64,000 nucleotides of DNA from Chryseobacterium suipulveris (GCF_022811685.1 NZ_CP094532.1:1265501-1329500), one strand, 5' to 3'; shown: positions 1 through 8,833, counted from the stretch's first letter. The notes: generated by a model not told the origin, from the letters alone. Program-made: numbers and translations.

Positions 1-1272
1 AGTCAGATTTTACGCCTCTTTCTTGGAATAATTTATTGAGTGCAATTGCATTATCAACATTTAATGCGAAAACCAAAGTTTGCTTATATTTTTCCTTGTT
101 GGAAACATATTTATCAACAATTTTGTAATTTCTTTCTCGGTTTTTTGCAATGGTTTCGGCAATTTGTTCTCCAATGCTGTTAATATCAAAAGTGTTTAAA
201 AGTTCAATTTGTTGGTCGGTCAAATCTTCTATAAAATTTTGTCCCGTTTCTACTTCCTCAAAAATTGGTTCAGATAAAATTCCCAATCTGATAAGTGTTT
301 TCAAATCAATCTTGAAAATAATATCATCAGGGAAAACCTTTTGCAAAAGACCTTTTTCGTTTTCTGCAGTTCTTGTCGGAGTTGCGGTTAATCCTAAAAG
401 TCTGAATTTTTTTACATTTTGTTTTATGTTTTCAATTAGTTTTCTGTAAGTTTTTGCTGTTGCGTGGTGTGCTTCGTCAATAACTAAAAAAACTTCGTCT
501 GTATTTTCGTGTATCCAATTCTTAAATAAATGGTCAAATCCCGAATTCAAACTATCCTTACTTGCGAAAATAATATCATCGGATTTTCTAATATTGATTG
601 GCTTGTCGTGAATTCCCGAAATAATTCTATAGTTGAAATTGTCTTTTTCTTTGAAAATGTCGGAATAAGCCAAAGTTTTTGTAAAAGTTCCTTTTGCTTG
701 TTCCAAAAGTTCGTGTCTGTGCGCAATCCAAAGAACTTTTTTGTTTTTGTCAAGAAAATTTTTCGCAATCCACCAAGAAGCAGTCAGTGTTTTTCCTCCT
801 CCCGTTGGTAAAACTAAAAGTCCTGCAAATGGATTTTTGTCATTTTTATAATTTGTTTTTGAAGATTATAAAAAGCATCTTCTTGATGTTTATATGGAGT
901 AATTCCGCTTTCAGATTTTGAAATAGTGATTTTTCCTGCAAATTTCACTTCTGCGGTTCCGTTCATTTCTTTTTGTTCGCTCATTAAAGTTTTCTTAAAA
1001 GTTATTGTTGAATTTTTTGTGAATTCTGAAAGTTTTGTCATTTGCGCTTTTCCGCTCCAAAAAGTAATTTTCAGTTTCTTAAATTGTGCTTCGTATTTTT
1101 TGAGTTTGTCAAAATCTCGTCTATTTTTCATTCCGATTTTTCCAAAAAAAGTCTCATATTTTCTCGTTGTATAATTATAGCGGTTTTTCTCAATGTCTTC
1201 ATTGATTTCGTTGGCAATAATTTCAAAAATAGTTTTCTTTAATTTTCGTCGTGGTAACTTTCTATCACTCAT
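1..1272 (-). pseudogene. SF2 DEAH-box helicase, frameshifted and cut by window edge
   Basis: Superfamily 2 helicase of the DEAH/type III restriction-subunit kind, an ATP-driven nucleic acid translocase. The start is the ATG at 1272. The first 150 residues are lysine-rich and end in a Q-motif-like TPYKHQEDAF. The frame then breaks near 833-838, where a run of A on the coding strand is one base short. The next frame carries Walker A (PTGGGKT), the DEAH box (VIDEAHH) and motif III (GLTATPTR), and stays open to base 1. The C-terminal half is outside the window. It lies directly upstream, in the coding direction, of the window edge and just left of an attC, so it is probably a cassette gene. A homopolymer read error is as likely as a real mutation. 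A restriction or defence role is inference only. Confidence 0.75.
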
Positions 1273-1299
1273 TTAGGGCGTGTTTTTGGGTAAAATTGC

Positions 1300-1492
1300 G
1301 TACAACGGAAAAAGTATTGGCGAAGAACGGACAACCTTGTAAACAATTTCAAAGGAAAACCGAACCTTAGCAAAAATTTTTTCCGCTGACTAAATTACTA
1401 AAAAAAAGAAAGCGGAAAAATTTTTGCGGATACTGCTAAATCAATTCTCAAAGACAGTATTCACCCCGTTTTTCGCCAATACAATGTTAGCC
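1300..1492 (-). repeat. attC site 1
   Basis: 193 bp, class B arms (AGTATTGGC left, GCCAATAC right). End boxes GTACAAC and GTTAGCC. It is the attC of the 503-aa lipoprotein cassette on its right. Confidence 0.85.
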
Positions 1493-1499
1493 GTAGTTT

Positions 1500-3011
1500 T
1501 TATTCCACATTAATTTTTAAAAATCTAATTTCACCAACTCCTGTTTGATTTGTTGATCGATCACCAACAATTATAAATTGATTATCATTAATTTCAAATG
1601 CACGGTTTGCAATAAATGTATCTGTATTTTGCCCAATTCCGTCGCTCCATTCCCAAATAAAATTCCCATTTTCATCAAATTTTGTTAAAGTAATTATATT
1701 ATAAACCGGAAAAGTAGGAGCATACATTTCATTCATCAGCGAGTATAGATTGTTTTGATTATTAGAGAAAAAATCTAAGCCATGATATATAAAATATTGT
1801 TTTGCAGGTAATTTATTTTGCCAAACAATATTGCCATCAAAATCTGTTTTTAAAATCCAATGTTGTTTATCAGAATAACCACTATTGCCACCATAAAATC
1901 CATCAATGTAAAAGTGATTGTCTTTAATAAAATAATTATCGAAACCATCATCTCCACCATAATCACCATAATATTTTGACCAAAGCACATTTGATGTTGA
2001 ATTTGAAAAATCGAATTTTCTTATGCAACCTTCAACTGTCCAAGTCCCATTTTGTGGATATTGGTTTTGTGCATAGATCGAAATTATAGAGCCGTCATTC
2101 ATATATTTCCCATCCATCATCGCTTGATTGTTTGAATTTTGAATAATTGTTCTTTGAGAAATAATGTTCCCATCATTATCAATAAATATCTCTTCTGAAT
2201 TATGCCAATCTCCTGGTCCGGTAATGATTTTTATTAAGTTGCTATGATATGAATAACCAAAGATAGTATTACTTTGATATCCATCAGCATCAATTAAAGG
2301 AAATTCTTTTTTCCATATTTCATCGCCGTTTGTTGGGTTAATTTTTGTAATTATTGTCGCTTTTTGATTTGATTTGCCTGTTATAACTGCAATATTATTA
2401 TCTGATAAAAATTGAATTTTATAGCCATTATGATTTACATTTACACTAGGAGAATTCGAATCTTGAATTAATTTGCTCCATAACAAATTTCCATTTAAAT
2501 CAATTTTGTGTAAAACTATTTTTTTTACTTCCGTTGCATATTGTTGAATTTGTCTAGTAATTAAATATAAATAAGATTTAGTAGGATCTATTTCACTATT
2601 CATTAAATATATAAAATTTCCATTATCCGGATTTAATCCAATATTTTTATCTAAAATTGTAGAAAATACTATTTCTTTTGTATTTGCTTCTATTGTATTG
2701 CTGTAATCTGCTGAATACCATCCCTTAAAGTAATATTTTTTATTAGGTAACAGATTGTTTATAGTTATTGTTCCTTCTGTATTTTGTATGGGAATTTTTA
2801 CTTCATAATTTTCAATGTCAAAATTATCAGATTGGCTACAAATCAGATATTTTTCGGTATTAATATTTTGAATTTTATAATTAATAGAAACACTACTATT
2901 TGTTACATTGCTAATAGTTATTTCAAATTTTGATTTGTTAGAATCTATTTCATCATTTCTGCAAGAAAAAAATATGAAAGTAAATAAAAAAAGAAGTAAA
3001 ATGTTTTTCAT
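1500..3011 (-). CDS. lipoprotein with FN3-like and propeller-like repeats
   Basis: Predicted outer-membrane or surface lipoprotein of 503 aa. The leader is MKNILLLFLFTFIFFSC, with the lipid-modified Cys at residue 17. Residues of about 25-120 have a fibronectin type III-like pattern. The rest contains spaced repeats of the type GNxxWxK (GNLLWSK, GDEIWKK, NVLWSK, GNIVWQ, GNFIWEW), as in PQQ-like or delta-60 beta-propellers. The open frame extends further upstream through attC site 2, but the ATG at 3011 is chosen because it gives a proper signal peptide. It is the only gene in its cassette. The exact family is not recognised. Confidence 0.8.
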   Translation of the reverse strand: MKNILLLFLFTFIFFSCRNDEIDSNKSKFEITISNVTNSSVSINYKIQNINTEKYLICSQSDNFDIENYEVKIPIQNTEGTITINNLLPNKKYYFKGWYSADYSNTIEANTKEIVFSTILDKNIGLNPDNGNFIYLMNSEIDPTKSYLYLITRQIQQYATEVKKIVLHKIDLNGNLLWSKLIQDSNSPSVNVNHNGYKIQFLSDNNIAVITGKSNQKATIITKINPTNGDEIWKKEFPLIDADGYQSNTIFGYSYHSNLIKIITGPGDWHNSEEIFIDNDGNIISQRTIIQNSNNQAMMDGKYMNDGSIISIYAQNQYPQNGTWTVEGCIRKFDFSNSTSNVLWSKYYGDYGGDDGFDNYFIKDNHFYIDGFYGGNSGYSDKQHWILKTDFDGNIVWQNKLPAKQYFIYHGLDFFSNNQNNLYSLMNEMYAPTFPVYNIITLTKFDENGNFIWEWSDGIGQNTDTFIANRAFEINDNQFIIVGDRSTNQTGVGEIRFLKINVE

Positions 3012-3037
3012 TGATATGTGTGATTTTTTAAAATTAC

Positions 3038-3229
3038 GGCTAACGGAAAAAGTATTTGCGAAGGGCGGGCTAAATTTAACTTCAAGTTCAATTTCGACCG
3101 AACGAAGCAAATTGCTTTTTCAGATTACCAAATTACAAAAAAAGTAATATGAAAAGCAAGTTGCGACTAAATGCATCAGGTAGTGGTTTTATAGATTCAA
3201 CCCCGCCTTTTGCAAATACTATGTTAGCT
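3038..3229 (-). repeat. attC site 2
   Basis: 192 bp, class A arms. Boxes GGCTAAC and GTTAGCT. The left box pairs with the right box of site 1 over ten bases, which bounds the 1500-3011 cassette. Confidence 0.87.
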
Positions 3230-3236
3230 GTAGTCC

Positions 3237-4112
3237 TTATTTTTCCCATGTGAAATTTTTATTATTTACACCAAAGTCTGTCACATGATTAACAATATCA
3301 ACTACAGTATTTTTTCCTTTTTTATCAATTTCAAGTAGTGAAACATTTGACAATTCAAAATTTTCATCAAGGAATTCAGGCAGTAAAGCTAGATTATATC
3401 CTAAATAATCACTTTTAACGCTTGGGTATTTTACTCCTCCAATATTTGGAGAAGAGTTGAGAGATAAATTAAAATACATTGATGATAACTTATAATCATG
3501 ATGTGACTTTATAGTTTTTTTTGAAAATTCTGATGTGAAAAACTCTAATATTAATTTAAAACGTTCTTCGAAATCTGGTAAATCTCTTTTTAAGTTTTTG
3601 TAATGATAGTCAAATGCTCTTTTATTTTCTTCTGATTTTAAAAAATCTTCTGAAAATATAACTTCTAAAACTTCAGTATTTTTCTTTAATTTCCATCTCC
3701 CTAAAGTTGCATAAAACTTAATGTCTAAATCTTCATGTTTTTCTATTTCTCTAAATATTTCACTTGTTTCTATAAGATTGACAAATCTCGGGAGCTTAAT
3801 ATTTTCTGATTCAAATGCTCCGTAAAATAAGGATTGTTTCATGAGATTTGCTCTTCCATACTTTTCGATATTTGTTTCATCCCGACGATAAGAAATTTGT
3901 TCTTCAGAAGTATATAATTTGTCGCCTTGATTTAATCTAATTCTATCAACATAAAATGTATTTTGCAACATTGCGGTTGGAAAAGGAATGAATACTAATT
4001 CTTGAATTTTCTGGAATATTAAGTTTTCATCTGTTAATTCTAAATCAAATGATTTTAATTCACGAATAATTTCGTTTATCCTTTCAATTGTTGGGAGTTT
4101 ACTAAAATCCAT
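3237..4112 (-). CDS. hypothetical protein, weakly RES-domain-like
   Basis: Cytoplasmic protein of 291 aa without signal peptide or membrane segment. The stretch from about residue 55 to 100 (RIRLNQGDKLYTSEEQ, then YGRANLMKQSLFYGAF) recalls the first half of RES-type NAD-degrading toxins, where an Arg is followed by a GRxN...FYGA strand. The similarity is by eye only and no partner antitoxin is present. The remainder is helical and charged. It is the single gene of its cassette. It starts at the ATG at 4112, 19 bp before the array sequence resumes its attC pattern. Function unknown. Confidence 0.6.
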   Translation of the reverse strand: MDFSKLPTIERINEIIRELKSFDLELTDENLIFQKIQELVFIPFPTAMLQNTFYVDRIRLNQGDKLYTSEEQISYRRDETNIEKYGRANLMKQSLFYGAFESENIKLPRFVNLIETSEIFREIEKHEDLDIKFYATLGRWKLKKNTEVLEVIFSEDFLKSEENKRAFDYHYKNLKRDLPDFEERFKLILEFFTSEFSKKTIKSHHDYKLSSMYFNLSLNSSPNIGGVKYPSVKSDYLGYNLALLPEFLDENFELSNVSLLEIDKKGKNTVVDIVNHVTDFGVNNKNFTWEK

Positions 4113-4154
4113 AGATTATAATTTCGTTTTATGGTGTTTGTTTTGTAGGATTAC

Positions 4155-4286
4155 AGCTAACGTTTTGCAGCTTGGCGAAGTGGCGGAAATCGAAGCACAA
4201 ATGTTCAGTTTTGCACAAAAGTTCAATCGAAGAACTACTGTTGAATTTAGCACTGAACCCGCCATTTTGCCAAACTGCTGTTACCT
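4155..4286 (-). repeat. attC site 3 (short class)
   Basis: 132 bp, class S with arms CAGCTTGGCGAAGTGGCGG and CCGCCATTTTGCCAAACTG. Boxes AGCTAAC and GTTACCT. The whole site is repeated at 20008-20139 with its cassette. Confidence 0.82.
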
Positions 4287-5579
4287 GCTGTTTTTATTTT
4301 GTCTATATAATTTTCTTACGCTGTCATCACTATCAAATTCAAGCTCTGCAAAGATTTTGTCGGACAACACTTTATTGTCAAGCAAGATTTTCACAATGTC
4401 TTTACGATGAAGTCCACAATTCATTTTGTTGTAAATTGTCTCCAATGGCTCTTTACACTCTTTTGTTGCGTTTGCTTCGTAAATGTCTATGAAACCAAAA
4501 ACAATAGAGTGTATAAATTCATAGTCGTCTGAACGACTCGCTATTTCTGTTAAAAGTTTATAGTCGCCTTTTTGGTAATTGCTAACCAACAAGTCTAAAT
4601 AGTCGCAAGGATTTTTTTCTGTGTTAAGTTTTTCCAAAGCAAGTTGCCGGATTTCTTTTGCAGAAAAATGTTTAAGTGATTCTACTGCATATTCAACCAT
4701 TCTTGTTTTCTTCGGATTTTTTCCACTTGCAATTAGAAATATAGGTTTGTAGTCAAATGGAAATTTCCGTGAACTAAAAAAACGTAAATATCTTTCTTTT
4801 TTAATATTGTCTTTTTCAGCCAAGAATTCGTTTGCTAATTTTTCTACTTCGTTCTCGGTTAATTCATTATTCCTTTTTGACGAAAGAAAACCATATCTTT
4901 TATTTTCAATGCTTTCTTTAATAAGTTCATAAGTAAACCTTTTTATTTTTCTGCGTCTTGGCAATGTCCATTTGTTTTTAATTATGGAATCATAGTAAGC
5001 CTTTATATATTCACTTTTGTTAGAAGCTTTTTTTAATTCCGCATATATATCAATTGACTTATGACGTTTCTGAAAATAGTCAATTCGCCAACTTTCTTCA
5101 TAATCATCTGGATTTTCAAAAAGTGTTTTGCCTACAATTTCAGCAACTTTCAATATTCCGTTTATACCGTCAATTTCCATCAGTTGGTCTTGTCCACAAA
5201 ACTCGTAATCTTCAAGACTATTTTTCTCAAAGCGGTTGTAAAGAGCTGTTTTTGCTTCAAGATGTCCTGCTTTATAAAATTTTACAGCCAAGTCACACAT
5301 TTGGTCAAGTCCATAGTAGTCATTCTTTTCAGATACTAATTTGGTTAAAACCGATTTTATAATTTTGTCTTTTTGTTTTGAGTTCTTAATAAGTCTATAA
5401 ATGTAATCAGCCCTACTTCCTTCTGATTGGTTGTCATAAGAGTAATTTTTTATTGCTCCTTTTATAATTAGGTCTGAAAAGTCGATATTTCGGTTTTCTT
5501 TGAGTAGGATATATGCTTCTCCTGTCCCACGTTTTAGCGAGTCAAAAAATTGTCGTTTTATGTTTGTAGTGTCGTTCAT
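4281..5579 (-). CDS. helical-repeat hypothetical protein, copy 1
   Basis: A 432-aa cytoplasmic protein composed of charged amphipathic helices, resembling HEAT/TPR-type scaffolds (for example the segments near residues 130-200 and 290-400). No catalytic motif is seen. Its TAA stop lies inside the end box of attC site 3 (the ggTAAc of the coding strand), so gene and recombination site overlap. The gene together with site 3 is repeated at 20134-21432, and the two translations are the same throughout. The copies stop matching inside the next attC on the right, which is how the cassette direction was established. Confidence 0.75.
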   Translation of the reverse strand: MNDTTNIKRQFFDSLKRGTGEAYILLKENRNIDFSDLIIKGAIKNYSYDNQSEGSRADYIYRLIKNSKQKDKIIKSVLTKLVSEKNDYYGLDQMCDLAVKFYKAGHLEAKTALYNRFEKNSLEDYEFCGQDQLMEIDGINGILKVAEIVGKTLFENPDDYEESWRIDYFQKRHKSIDIYAELKKASNKSEYIKAYYDSIIKNKWTLPRRRKIKRFTYELIKESIENKRYGFLSSKRNNELTENEVEKLANEFLAEKDNIKKERYLRFFSSRKFPFDYKPIFLIASGKNPKKTRMVEYAVESLKHFSAKEIRQLALEKLNTEKNPCDYLDLLVSNYQKGDYKLLTEIASRSDDYEFIHSIVFGFIDIYEANATKECKEPLETIYNKMNCGLHRKDIVKILLDNKVLSDKIFAELEFDSDDSVRKLYRQNKNSR

Positions 5580-5589
5580 TTAAAATAGC

Positions 5590-5782
5590 AGGTAACGGAA
5601 AAAGTATTTGCGAAGGGCGGGCTAAATTGGACGAAAAGTTCAATTTCGACCGAACGAAGCAAATTGCTTTTTCAGATTGTTAAATTACAAAAAAATACAA
5701 TATGAAAAGCAAGTTGCGACTAAATGCAACAAATAGTTCTATTAAATATTCAACCCCGCCTTTTGCAAATACTATGTTAGCC
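5590..5782 (-). repeat. attC site 4
   Basis: 193 bp, class A. Boxes AGGTAAC and GTTAGCC. It ends the 159-aa hypothetical cassette. Confidence 0.86.
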
Positions 5783-6251
5783 GTAGTTTTTTTAATTTTC
5801 GTTTAAGATTAAGTTCGCTTCTTTTTCTCTTTCCTTTTTTTTTAATAATTTCTTCAGAAACAATAGTTTCAATTTTAGTTCTTTTCCAAAATGGATAGAT
5901 TAGAAGGTTGGTTGTACCAATATTTAAAGGTTTAGAATTGTCATATTCTATTTCAACAGTTGTTTTGAAAATGGTATTCCCTTTTATAAAATTAGTTGTT
6001 TTAATTCTATTTGTGAGTAAATCTAAAGTTTGAAAAATTCCATCATCTAAATTTCCATATTCGTCGCTAAAATGTGTGTGATTTAGTCCGAATCCAACAG
6101 TAAATTCTGTTTTATCCACCATTAACCAAAAATTAGAATTTTTGATTTCTATAATTTCATTTCCGTTCTCTGAAATTACATCAATTTTTTCACCTAATTT
6201 TTCTTTAAGTAGATTTTTTATTTCGTTAAATTTTCTTTGGTGGCGCTGCAT
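5772..6251 (-). CDS. hypothetical protein with basic tail
   Basis: 159 aa, no signal peptide. The middle is strand-rich. The C-terminus is very basic (KKKGKRKRSELNLKRKLKKLR), as in nucleic-acid-binding tails. The frame runs on into attC site 4, so the last residues are encoded by the recombination site and the TAG stop is at 5772-5774. Single gene in its cassette. No family recognised. Confidence 0.6.
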   Translation of the reverse strand: MQRHQRKFNEIKNLLKEKLGEKIDVISENGNEIIEIKNSNFWLMVDKTEFTVGFGLNHTHFSDEYGNLDDGIFQTLDLLTNRIKTTNFIKGNTIFKTTVEIEYDNSKPLNIGTTNLLIYPFWKRTKIETIVSEEIIKKKGKRKRSELNLKRKLKKLRLT

Positions 6252-6264
6252 TGGATAAAATTAC

Positions 6265-6393
6265 GGCTAACGGTTTGGATTTGCGATGTGGCGGCTACGG
6301 ATGACGAAACTCTCAACACAGAATAAAAGTGAAAGCGAGTGAGAACCGTCAATTAACTTTTCAGACCGCCATATTGCAAAAACAGTGTTATAC
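6265..6393 (-). repeat. attC site 5 (short class)
   Basis: 129 bp, class S (GGATTTGCGATGTGGCGGC left, GCCGCCATATTGCAAAA right). Boxes GGCTAAC and GTTATAC. Confidence 0.8.
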
Positions 6394-6618
6394 GACGTCT
6401 TTTTTAAACTCCTGTATTTTTTTACAGAGATTATCCAATACGGAAATTGCTTCCTTTAAATCTTTATCAGTTATTCGTTGCTTTCCTGAACCCGATACAT
6501 TTTCAGCGAGTTTATTCGCAAGTTTAGTATTCGCAGATTTAATATTAGGATACATCAATTTAGCGAGTTGCGCATTATTAATTATCGGATTTGCTTCTAA
6601 AAATTCTTTGAGTTTCAT
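6388..6618 (-). CDS. small helical protein, divergent cassette
   Basis: 76 aa starting MKLKEFLEANP. The pattern NNAQLAKLMYPNIKSANTKLANKLA looks like a small helix-turn-helix fold of the phage repressor type. The TAA stop overlaps the end box of attC site 5. It diverges from two plus-strand genes in the same cassette, with about 70 bp between the starts, so a regulator of those genes is plausible but unproven. A longer frame from 6654 was rejected because it runs through A/T-rich promoter-like sequence. Confidence 0.6.
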   Translation of the reverse strand: MKLKEFLEANPIINNAQLAKLMYPNIKSANTKLANKLAENVSGSGKQRITDKDLKEAISVLDNLCKKIQEFKKDVV

Positions 6619-6648
6619 AAAGCAAATATAAAAAATATAAAATAAATG

Positions 6649-6680
6649 TTGCATATATAAAATAAATGTTTTATATTTGT
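6649..6680 (+). promoter_or_regulatory. candidate Bacteroidota promoter for 6690-7171
   Basis: TTG at 6649-6651 and TATATTTG at 6673-6680, matching the -33/-7 pattern TTG...TAnnTTTG with 21 bp between. The ATG at 6690 follows about 10 bases after the -7 box, so the transcript would have almost no leader. Confidence 0.5.
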
Positions 6681-6689
6681 ATCAACAAA

Positions 6690-6896
6690 ATGAGAGACAA
6701 ACCAACTCATTCAAAAATCAAGGCTATGACTACAAAAGAGAAAAGACAAAAAGAAGAACAAAAGCTAATTAAAAGAGCAATTGATATGTATATATTTGTG
6801 CATGGTAAAGAACCAAAGTCTTGGTGGTGTACTTCTGCTGGTAGAGCGAGAACGCTTTTAGATTATTACAAATCTGAATTTAATATTATTGGGTAA
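6690..6896 (+). CDS. small basic hypothetical protein
   Basis: 68 aa, lysine/arginine-rich first half and a SWWCTSAGRARTLLDYY core. It runs against the usual cassette direction. The ATG at 6690 is preferred to the one 24 bp upstream, which lies before the candidate -7 box. The stop and the next start overlap as TAATG, indicating translational coupling to the 91-aa gene that follows. Family not recognised. It resembles the small accessory proteins of mobile elements. Confidence 0.55.
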   Translation: MRDKPTHSKIKAMTTKEKRQKEEQKLIKRAIDMYIFVHGKEPKSWWCTSAGRARTLLDYYKSEFNIIG

Positions 6897-7171
6897 TGAA
6901 AAAAGACCAATTTTTTAAAAAATGTAAGGCTGTCAAGATTGAAAAGAGAGTACAGCACACTGGCAGTTTCTCTAATTTGCGATCTTGTGGGTTTGACTAC
7001 TACGTCTATGTTTGTCCTATAAATTTTGAAACTTTTAACCCGTTTACAGCAAAACACAAAGGAAGACCTTATAGATGTTTCTTTAGTTCTGTGTCTGCTT
7101 ATCACGCTAAAGAGCAGGCTTACAAATATATTGTTCAACAAAATGGGATGTTCAGTGACAATGAATGTTAA
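6896..7171 (+). CDS. hypothetical protein coupled to 6690 gene
   Basis: 91 aa beginning MKKDQFFKKCKAVKIEKRV. It is rich in aromatic residues and Cys (FDYYVYVCPINFETFNPF), with no signal peptide. It overlaps the upstream gene by one base. Together they are the only confident plus-strand operon in the array. An opposite-strand ORF of the same length is treated as a shadow, because this frame has the coupled start. Function unknown. Confidence 0.5.
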   Translation: MKKDQFFKKCKAVKIEKRVQHTGSFSNLRSCGFDYYVYVCPINFETFNPFTAKHKGRPYRCFFSSVSAYHAKEQAYKYIVQQNGMFSDNEC

Positions 7172-7202
7172 TTTTTTTTGAACGCTTTCTTTTTAAGATG
7201 TC

Positions 7203-7399
7203 GTATAACGGGAAAGGGCTTGGCGAAGGCGGGGATAAGAAGGACGGAAATTCCAACTAAACCCGAACCGAGCAAAAACCATTTTCGTTTTTTCAAAATT
7301 ACAAAAAATAAAAAAACGAAATGGTTTTTTGCGGCTAAAATTGCTGAAATCTTCTAAATGATAACTCTCCGCCCCGCTTTTGCCAAACCCATGTTGTAC
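7203..7399 (-). repeat. attC site 6
   Basis: 197 bp, class D. Boxes GTATAAC and GTTGTAC. It is the attC of the toxin-antitoxin cassette. Confidence 0.85.
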
Positions 7400-7409
7400 G
7401 ACGTTTTTT

Positions 7410-7694
7410 TTATGCAGTTATAGGATTAACTCTTATTTGTCCGCCAACTGCTTTCAAAACTTTCATAATTGTTGAAAACTGTGGTTTTGCACCTTCAGAA
7501 AGTGCTTTGTACAAACTCGGTCTGCTCATTCCTGTTTCTTCTGCAATTTTTGTCATTCCGATTGCTTTTGCAATATTACCAATTGCTACAACAATTTCAG
7601 AATCATCGCCTTCTTCAAGGACAACATTAAGATATTCAGCAATCATTTCGTTGCTGTCCAAATAATCTGCAATGTCAAATTTTGAAATATCCAT
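7410..7694 (-). CDS. antitoxin of HigA-like/COG3636 addiction-module family
   Basis: 94-aa Xre-type DNA-binding antidote. It matches the family of putative addiction module antidotes: an N-terminal FDIADYLDSNEMIAEYLNVVLEE, then an HTH core IAKAIGMTKIAEETGMSRPSLYKAL, then the typical tail PQFSTIMKVLKAVGGQI. It neutralises the neighbouring RelE-like toxin and represses the operon. It lies three bases downstream of the toxin gene, so the order is toxin first, as usual for this family. Confidence 0.9.
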   Translation of the reverse strand: MDISKFDIADYLDSNEMIAEYLNVVLEEGDDSEIVVAIGNIAKAIGMTKIAEETGMSRPSLYKALSEGAKPQFSTIMKVLKAVGGQIRVNPITA

Positions 7695-7697
7695 TCT

Positions 7698-7997
7698 TTA
7701 TTCTTTTACTTTTTCCCAAATTTCTTTCGCTTTTTCTATATCTTTTTGTTGGCTTGATTTGTCGCCGCCAATTAACAAGATAATAATTTTTCCATCTGTC
7801 TCTTTGAAATAGATTCTGTAGCCCTTTGCAAAATTTATTCGCAATTCGCTGATTCCATTTCCAACAGGTTTGCAATCTCCAAAATGTTCTTCGTTTTGTA
7901 ATTTCTGGATTCGGAACAAGATTTTAGCCTTTGCTCGGATATCTTTTAATTTTCGGAACCACTTGTCAAACTCATTCGTTTTCTCAATAAAGTACAT
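7698..7997 (-). CDS. RelE/HigB-like toxin (DUF891/addiction killer family)
   Basis: 99-aa mRNA-interferase-type toxin. It matches the family of phage-derived addiction killer proteins along its full length: MYFIEKTNEFDKWFRKLKD at the start, then GISELRINFAKGYRIYF, then IILLIGGDKSSQQKDIEKA. The ATG at 7997 is chosen over 8018 because a promoter -7 box covers 8016-8023 and the family usually starts at this point. It is in an operon with the antitoxin. The pair is self-contained and may stabilise the surrounding array. Confidence 0.88.
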   Translation of the reverse strand: MYFIEKTNEFDKWFRKLKDIRAKAKILFRIQKLQNEEHFGDCKPVGNGISELRINFAKGYRIYFKETDGKIIILLIGGDKSSQQKDIEKAKEIWEKVKE

Positions 7998-8015
7998 TTT
8001 GTATTCATTTGGATA

Positions 8016-8045
8016 CAAATATAGGAAAAAGTTAAATCAATCCAA
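8016..8045 (-). promoter_or_regulatory. Bacteroidota promoter of the toxin-antitoxin operon
   Basis: On the minus strand TTG (8043-8045), exactly 19 bases, then TATATTTG (8016-8023). This fits the Bacteroidota TTG-N19-TAnnTTTG consensus exactly. It is the clearest cassette-borne promoter in the window. Confidence 0.8.
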
Positions 8046-8080
8046 AATTTTTGTTTTAAGCGGAATCTTTCTAAAATGTC

Positions 8081-8211
8081 GCACAACGGGAAAGGGCTTC
8101 GCGAGGTGCGGGACAACTAACGATGAACTTCGGGCGTGGAAAAATCTTCAACCTGCGAAAATCTTCCGGGCGCGGCCTTCAACCCCGCATCTTGCGAAAC
8201 CCATGTTGTGC
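8081..8211 (-). repeat. attC site 7 (short class)
   Basis: 131 bp, class S (GGGCTTCGCGAGGTGCGGG left, CCCCGCATCTTGCGAAACCC right). Boxes GCACAAC and GTTGTGC. It is unusually G+C-rich for this array. Confidence 0.82.
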
Positions 8212-8631
8212 GACGTGCTTTCTTTTCCTATAATTTTTCGTTTTTTTTTTGTTTCGATAAAGTTAATAATTTTTTCCTTTCGCATGGAAAATCCCCGACT
8301 AAAATCCTAAAAAATTTTCCGAAAATGTTTTGAGCACTTTTTTTGCAAACTTCATGCACACTTTTGAAATATTCACGCACTTTAACGTGATTTTGTCGAG
8401 ATGTGGATTTTACGGCGTTTTTCCAAAGATGGTTTTTCGGCGCAATTTTTAACGCAACGTTTTTCACGCAGTTTTTCCAAAGTATCTAAAATTTTGCGGC
8501 TTGAAATATTCACGCAGTTTTTCCAAAGATTTTCGCCCAATTTTTAGGAACCTTGAAGTTTGGCTTGTTCAAAAATTTCAGATAAACTTTTCGATTTTCA
8601 GACACTTTATGCGCAATTTTGGCAGCATGTC
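8212..8631 (-). other. ORF-less cassette, family 3
   Basis: A 420-bp interval bounded by matching boxes (GTTGTGCGAC and GTCGCACAAC) with no credible reading frame. It is T-rich on the plus strand and contains three copies of TTCACGCA, two of them within CACGCAGTTTTTCCAAAG. No hairpin with a T-tract was seen. It may encode an untranslated RNA or be a dead cassette. Confidence 0.6.
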
Positions 8632-8823
8632 GCACAACGGGAAAGTATTTGCGAAGGGCGGGCTAAATTTAACTGAAAGTTCAATTTCGACCGAACGAAG
8701 CAAATTGCTTTTTCAGATTACTAATCTACAAAAAATTGTAATATGAAAAGCAAGTTGCGACTAAATGCATCGGGTTTTTCTATTATATATTCAACCCCGC
8801 CTTTTGCAAATACTATGTTATCG
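8632..8823 (-). repeat. attC site 8
   Basis: 192 bp, class A. Boxes GCACAAC and GTTATCG. Confidence 0.86.
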
Positions 8824-8833
8824 GCAGTGTTTT

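Noticed and set aside
1480..1500. TAGTATTTG in attC arms as promoter -7 boxes
   Set aside because: The spacing between TA and TTTG is wrong for TAnnTTTG, no -33 TTG is in place, and the motif is explained by the arm pairing.
3012..3110. N-terminal extension MLRSVEIELEVKFSPPFANTF on the lipoprotein, with similar extensions on other genes (34019-34118, 62482-62574)
   Set aside because: These residues come from the attC translated on the minus strand. The same peptide recurs before unrelated proteins, and a normal leader peptide starts just after it.
3237..4112. Calling the 291-aa protein a RES toxin
   Set aside because: Only a partial motif match and no antitoxin gene next to it; kept as hypothetical.
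4138..4492. Plus-strand ORFs over the end of the 432-aa gene and attC (also at 19898-20345)
   Set aside because: They are antisense to a well-supported gene and run through the attC; duplicated only because the cassette is duplicated.
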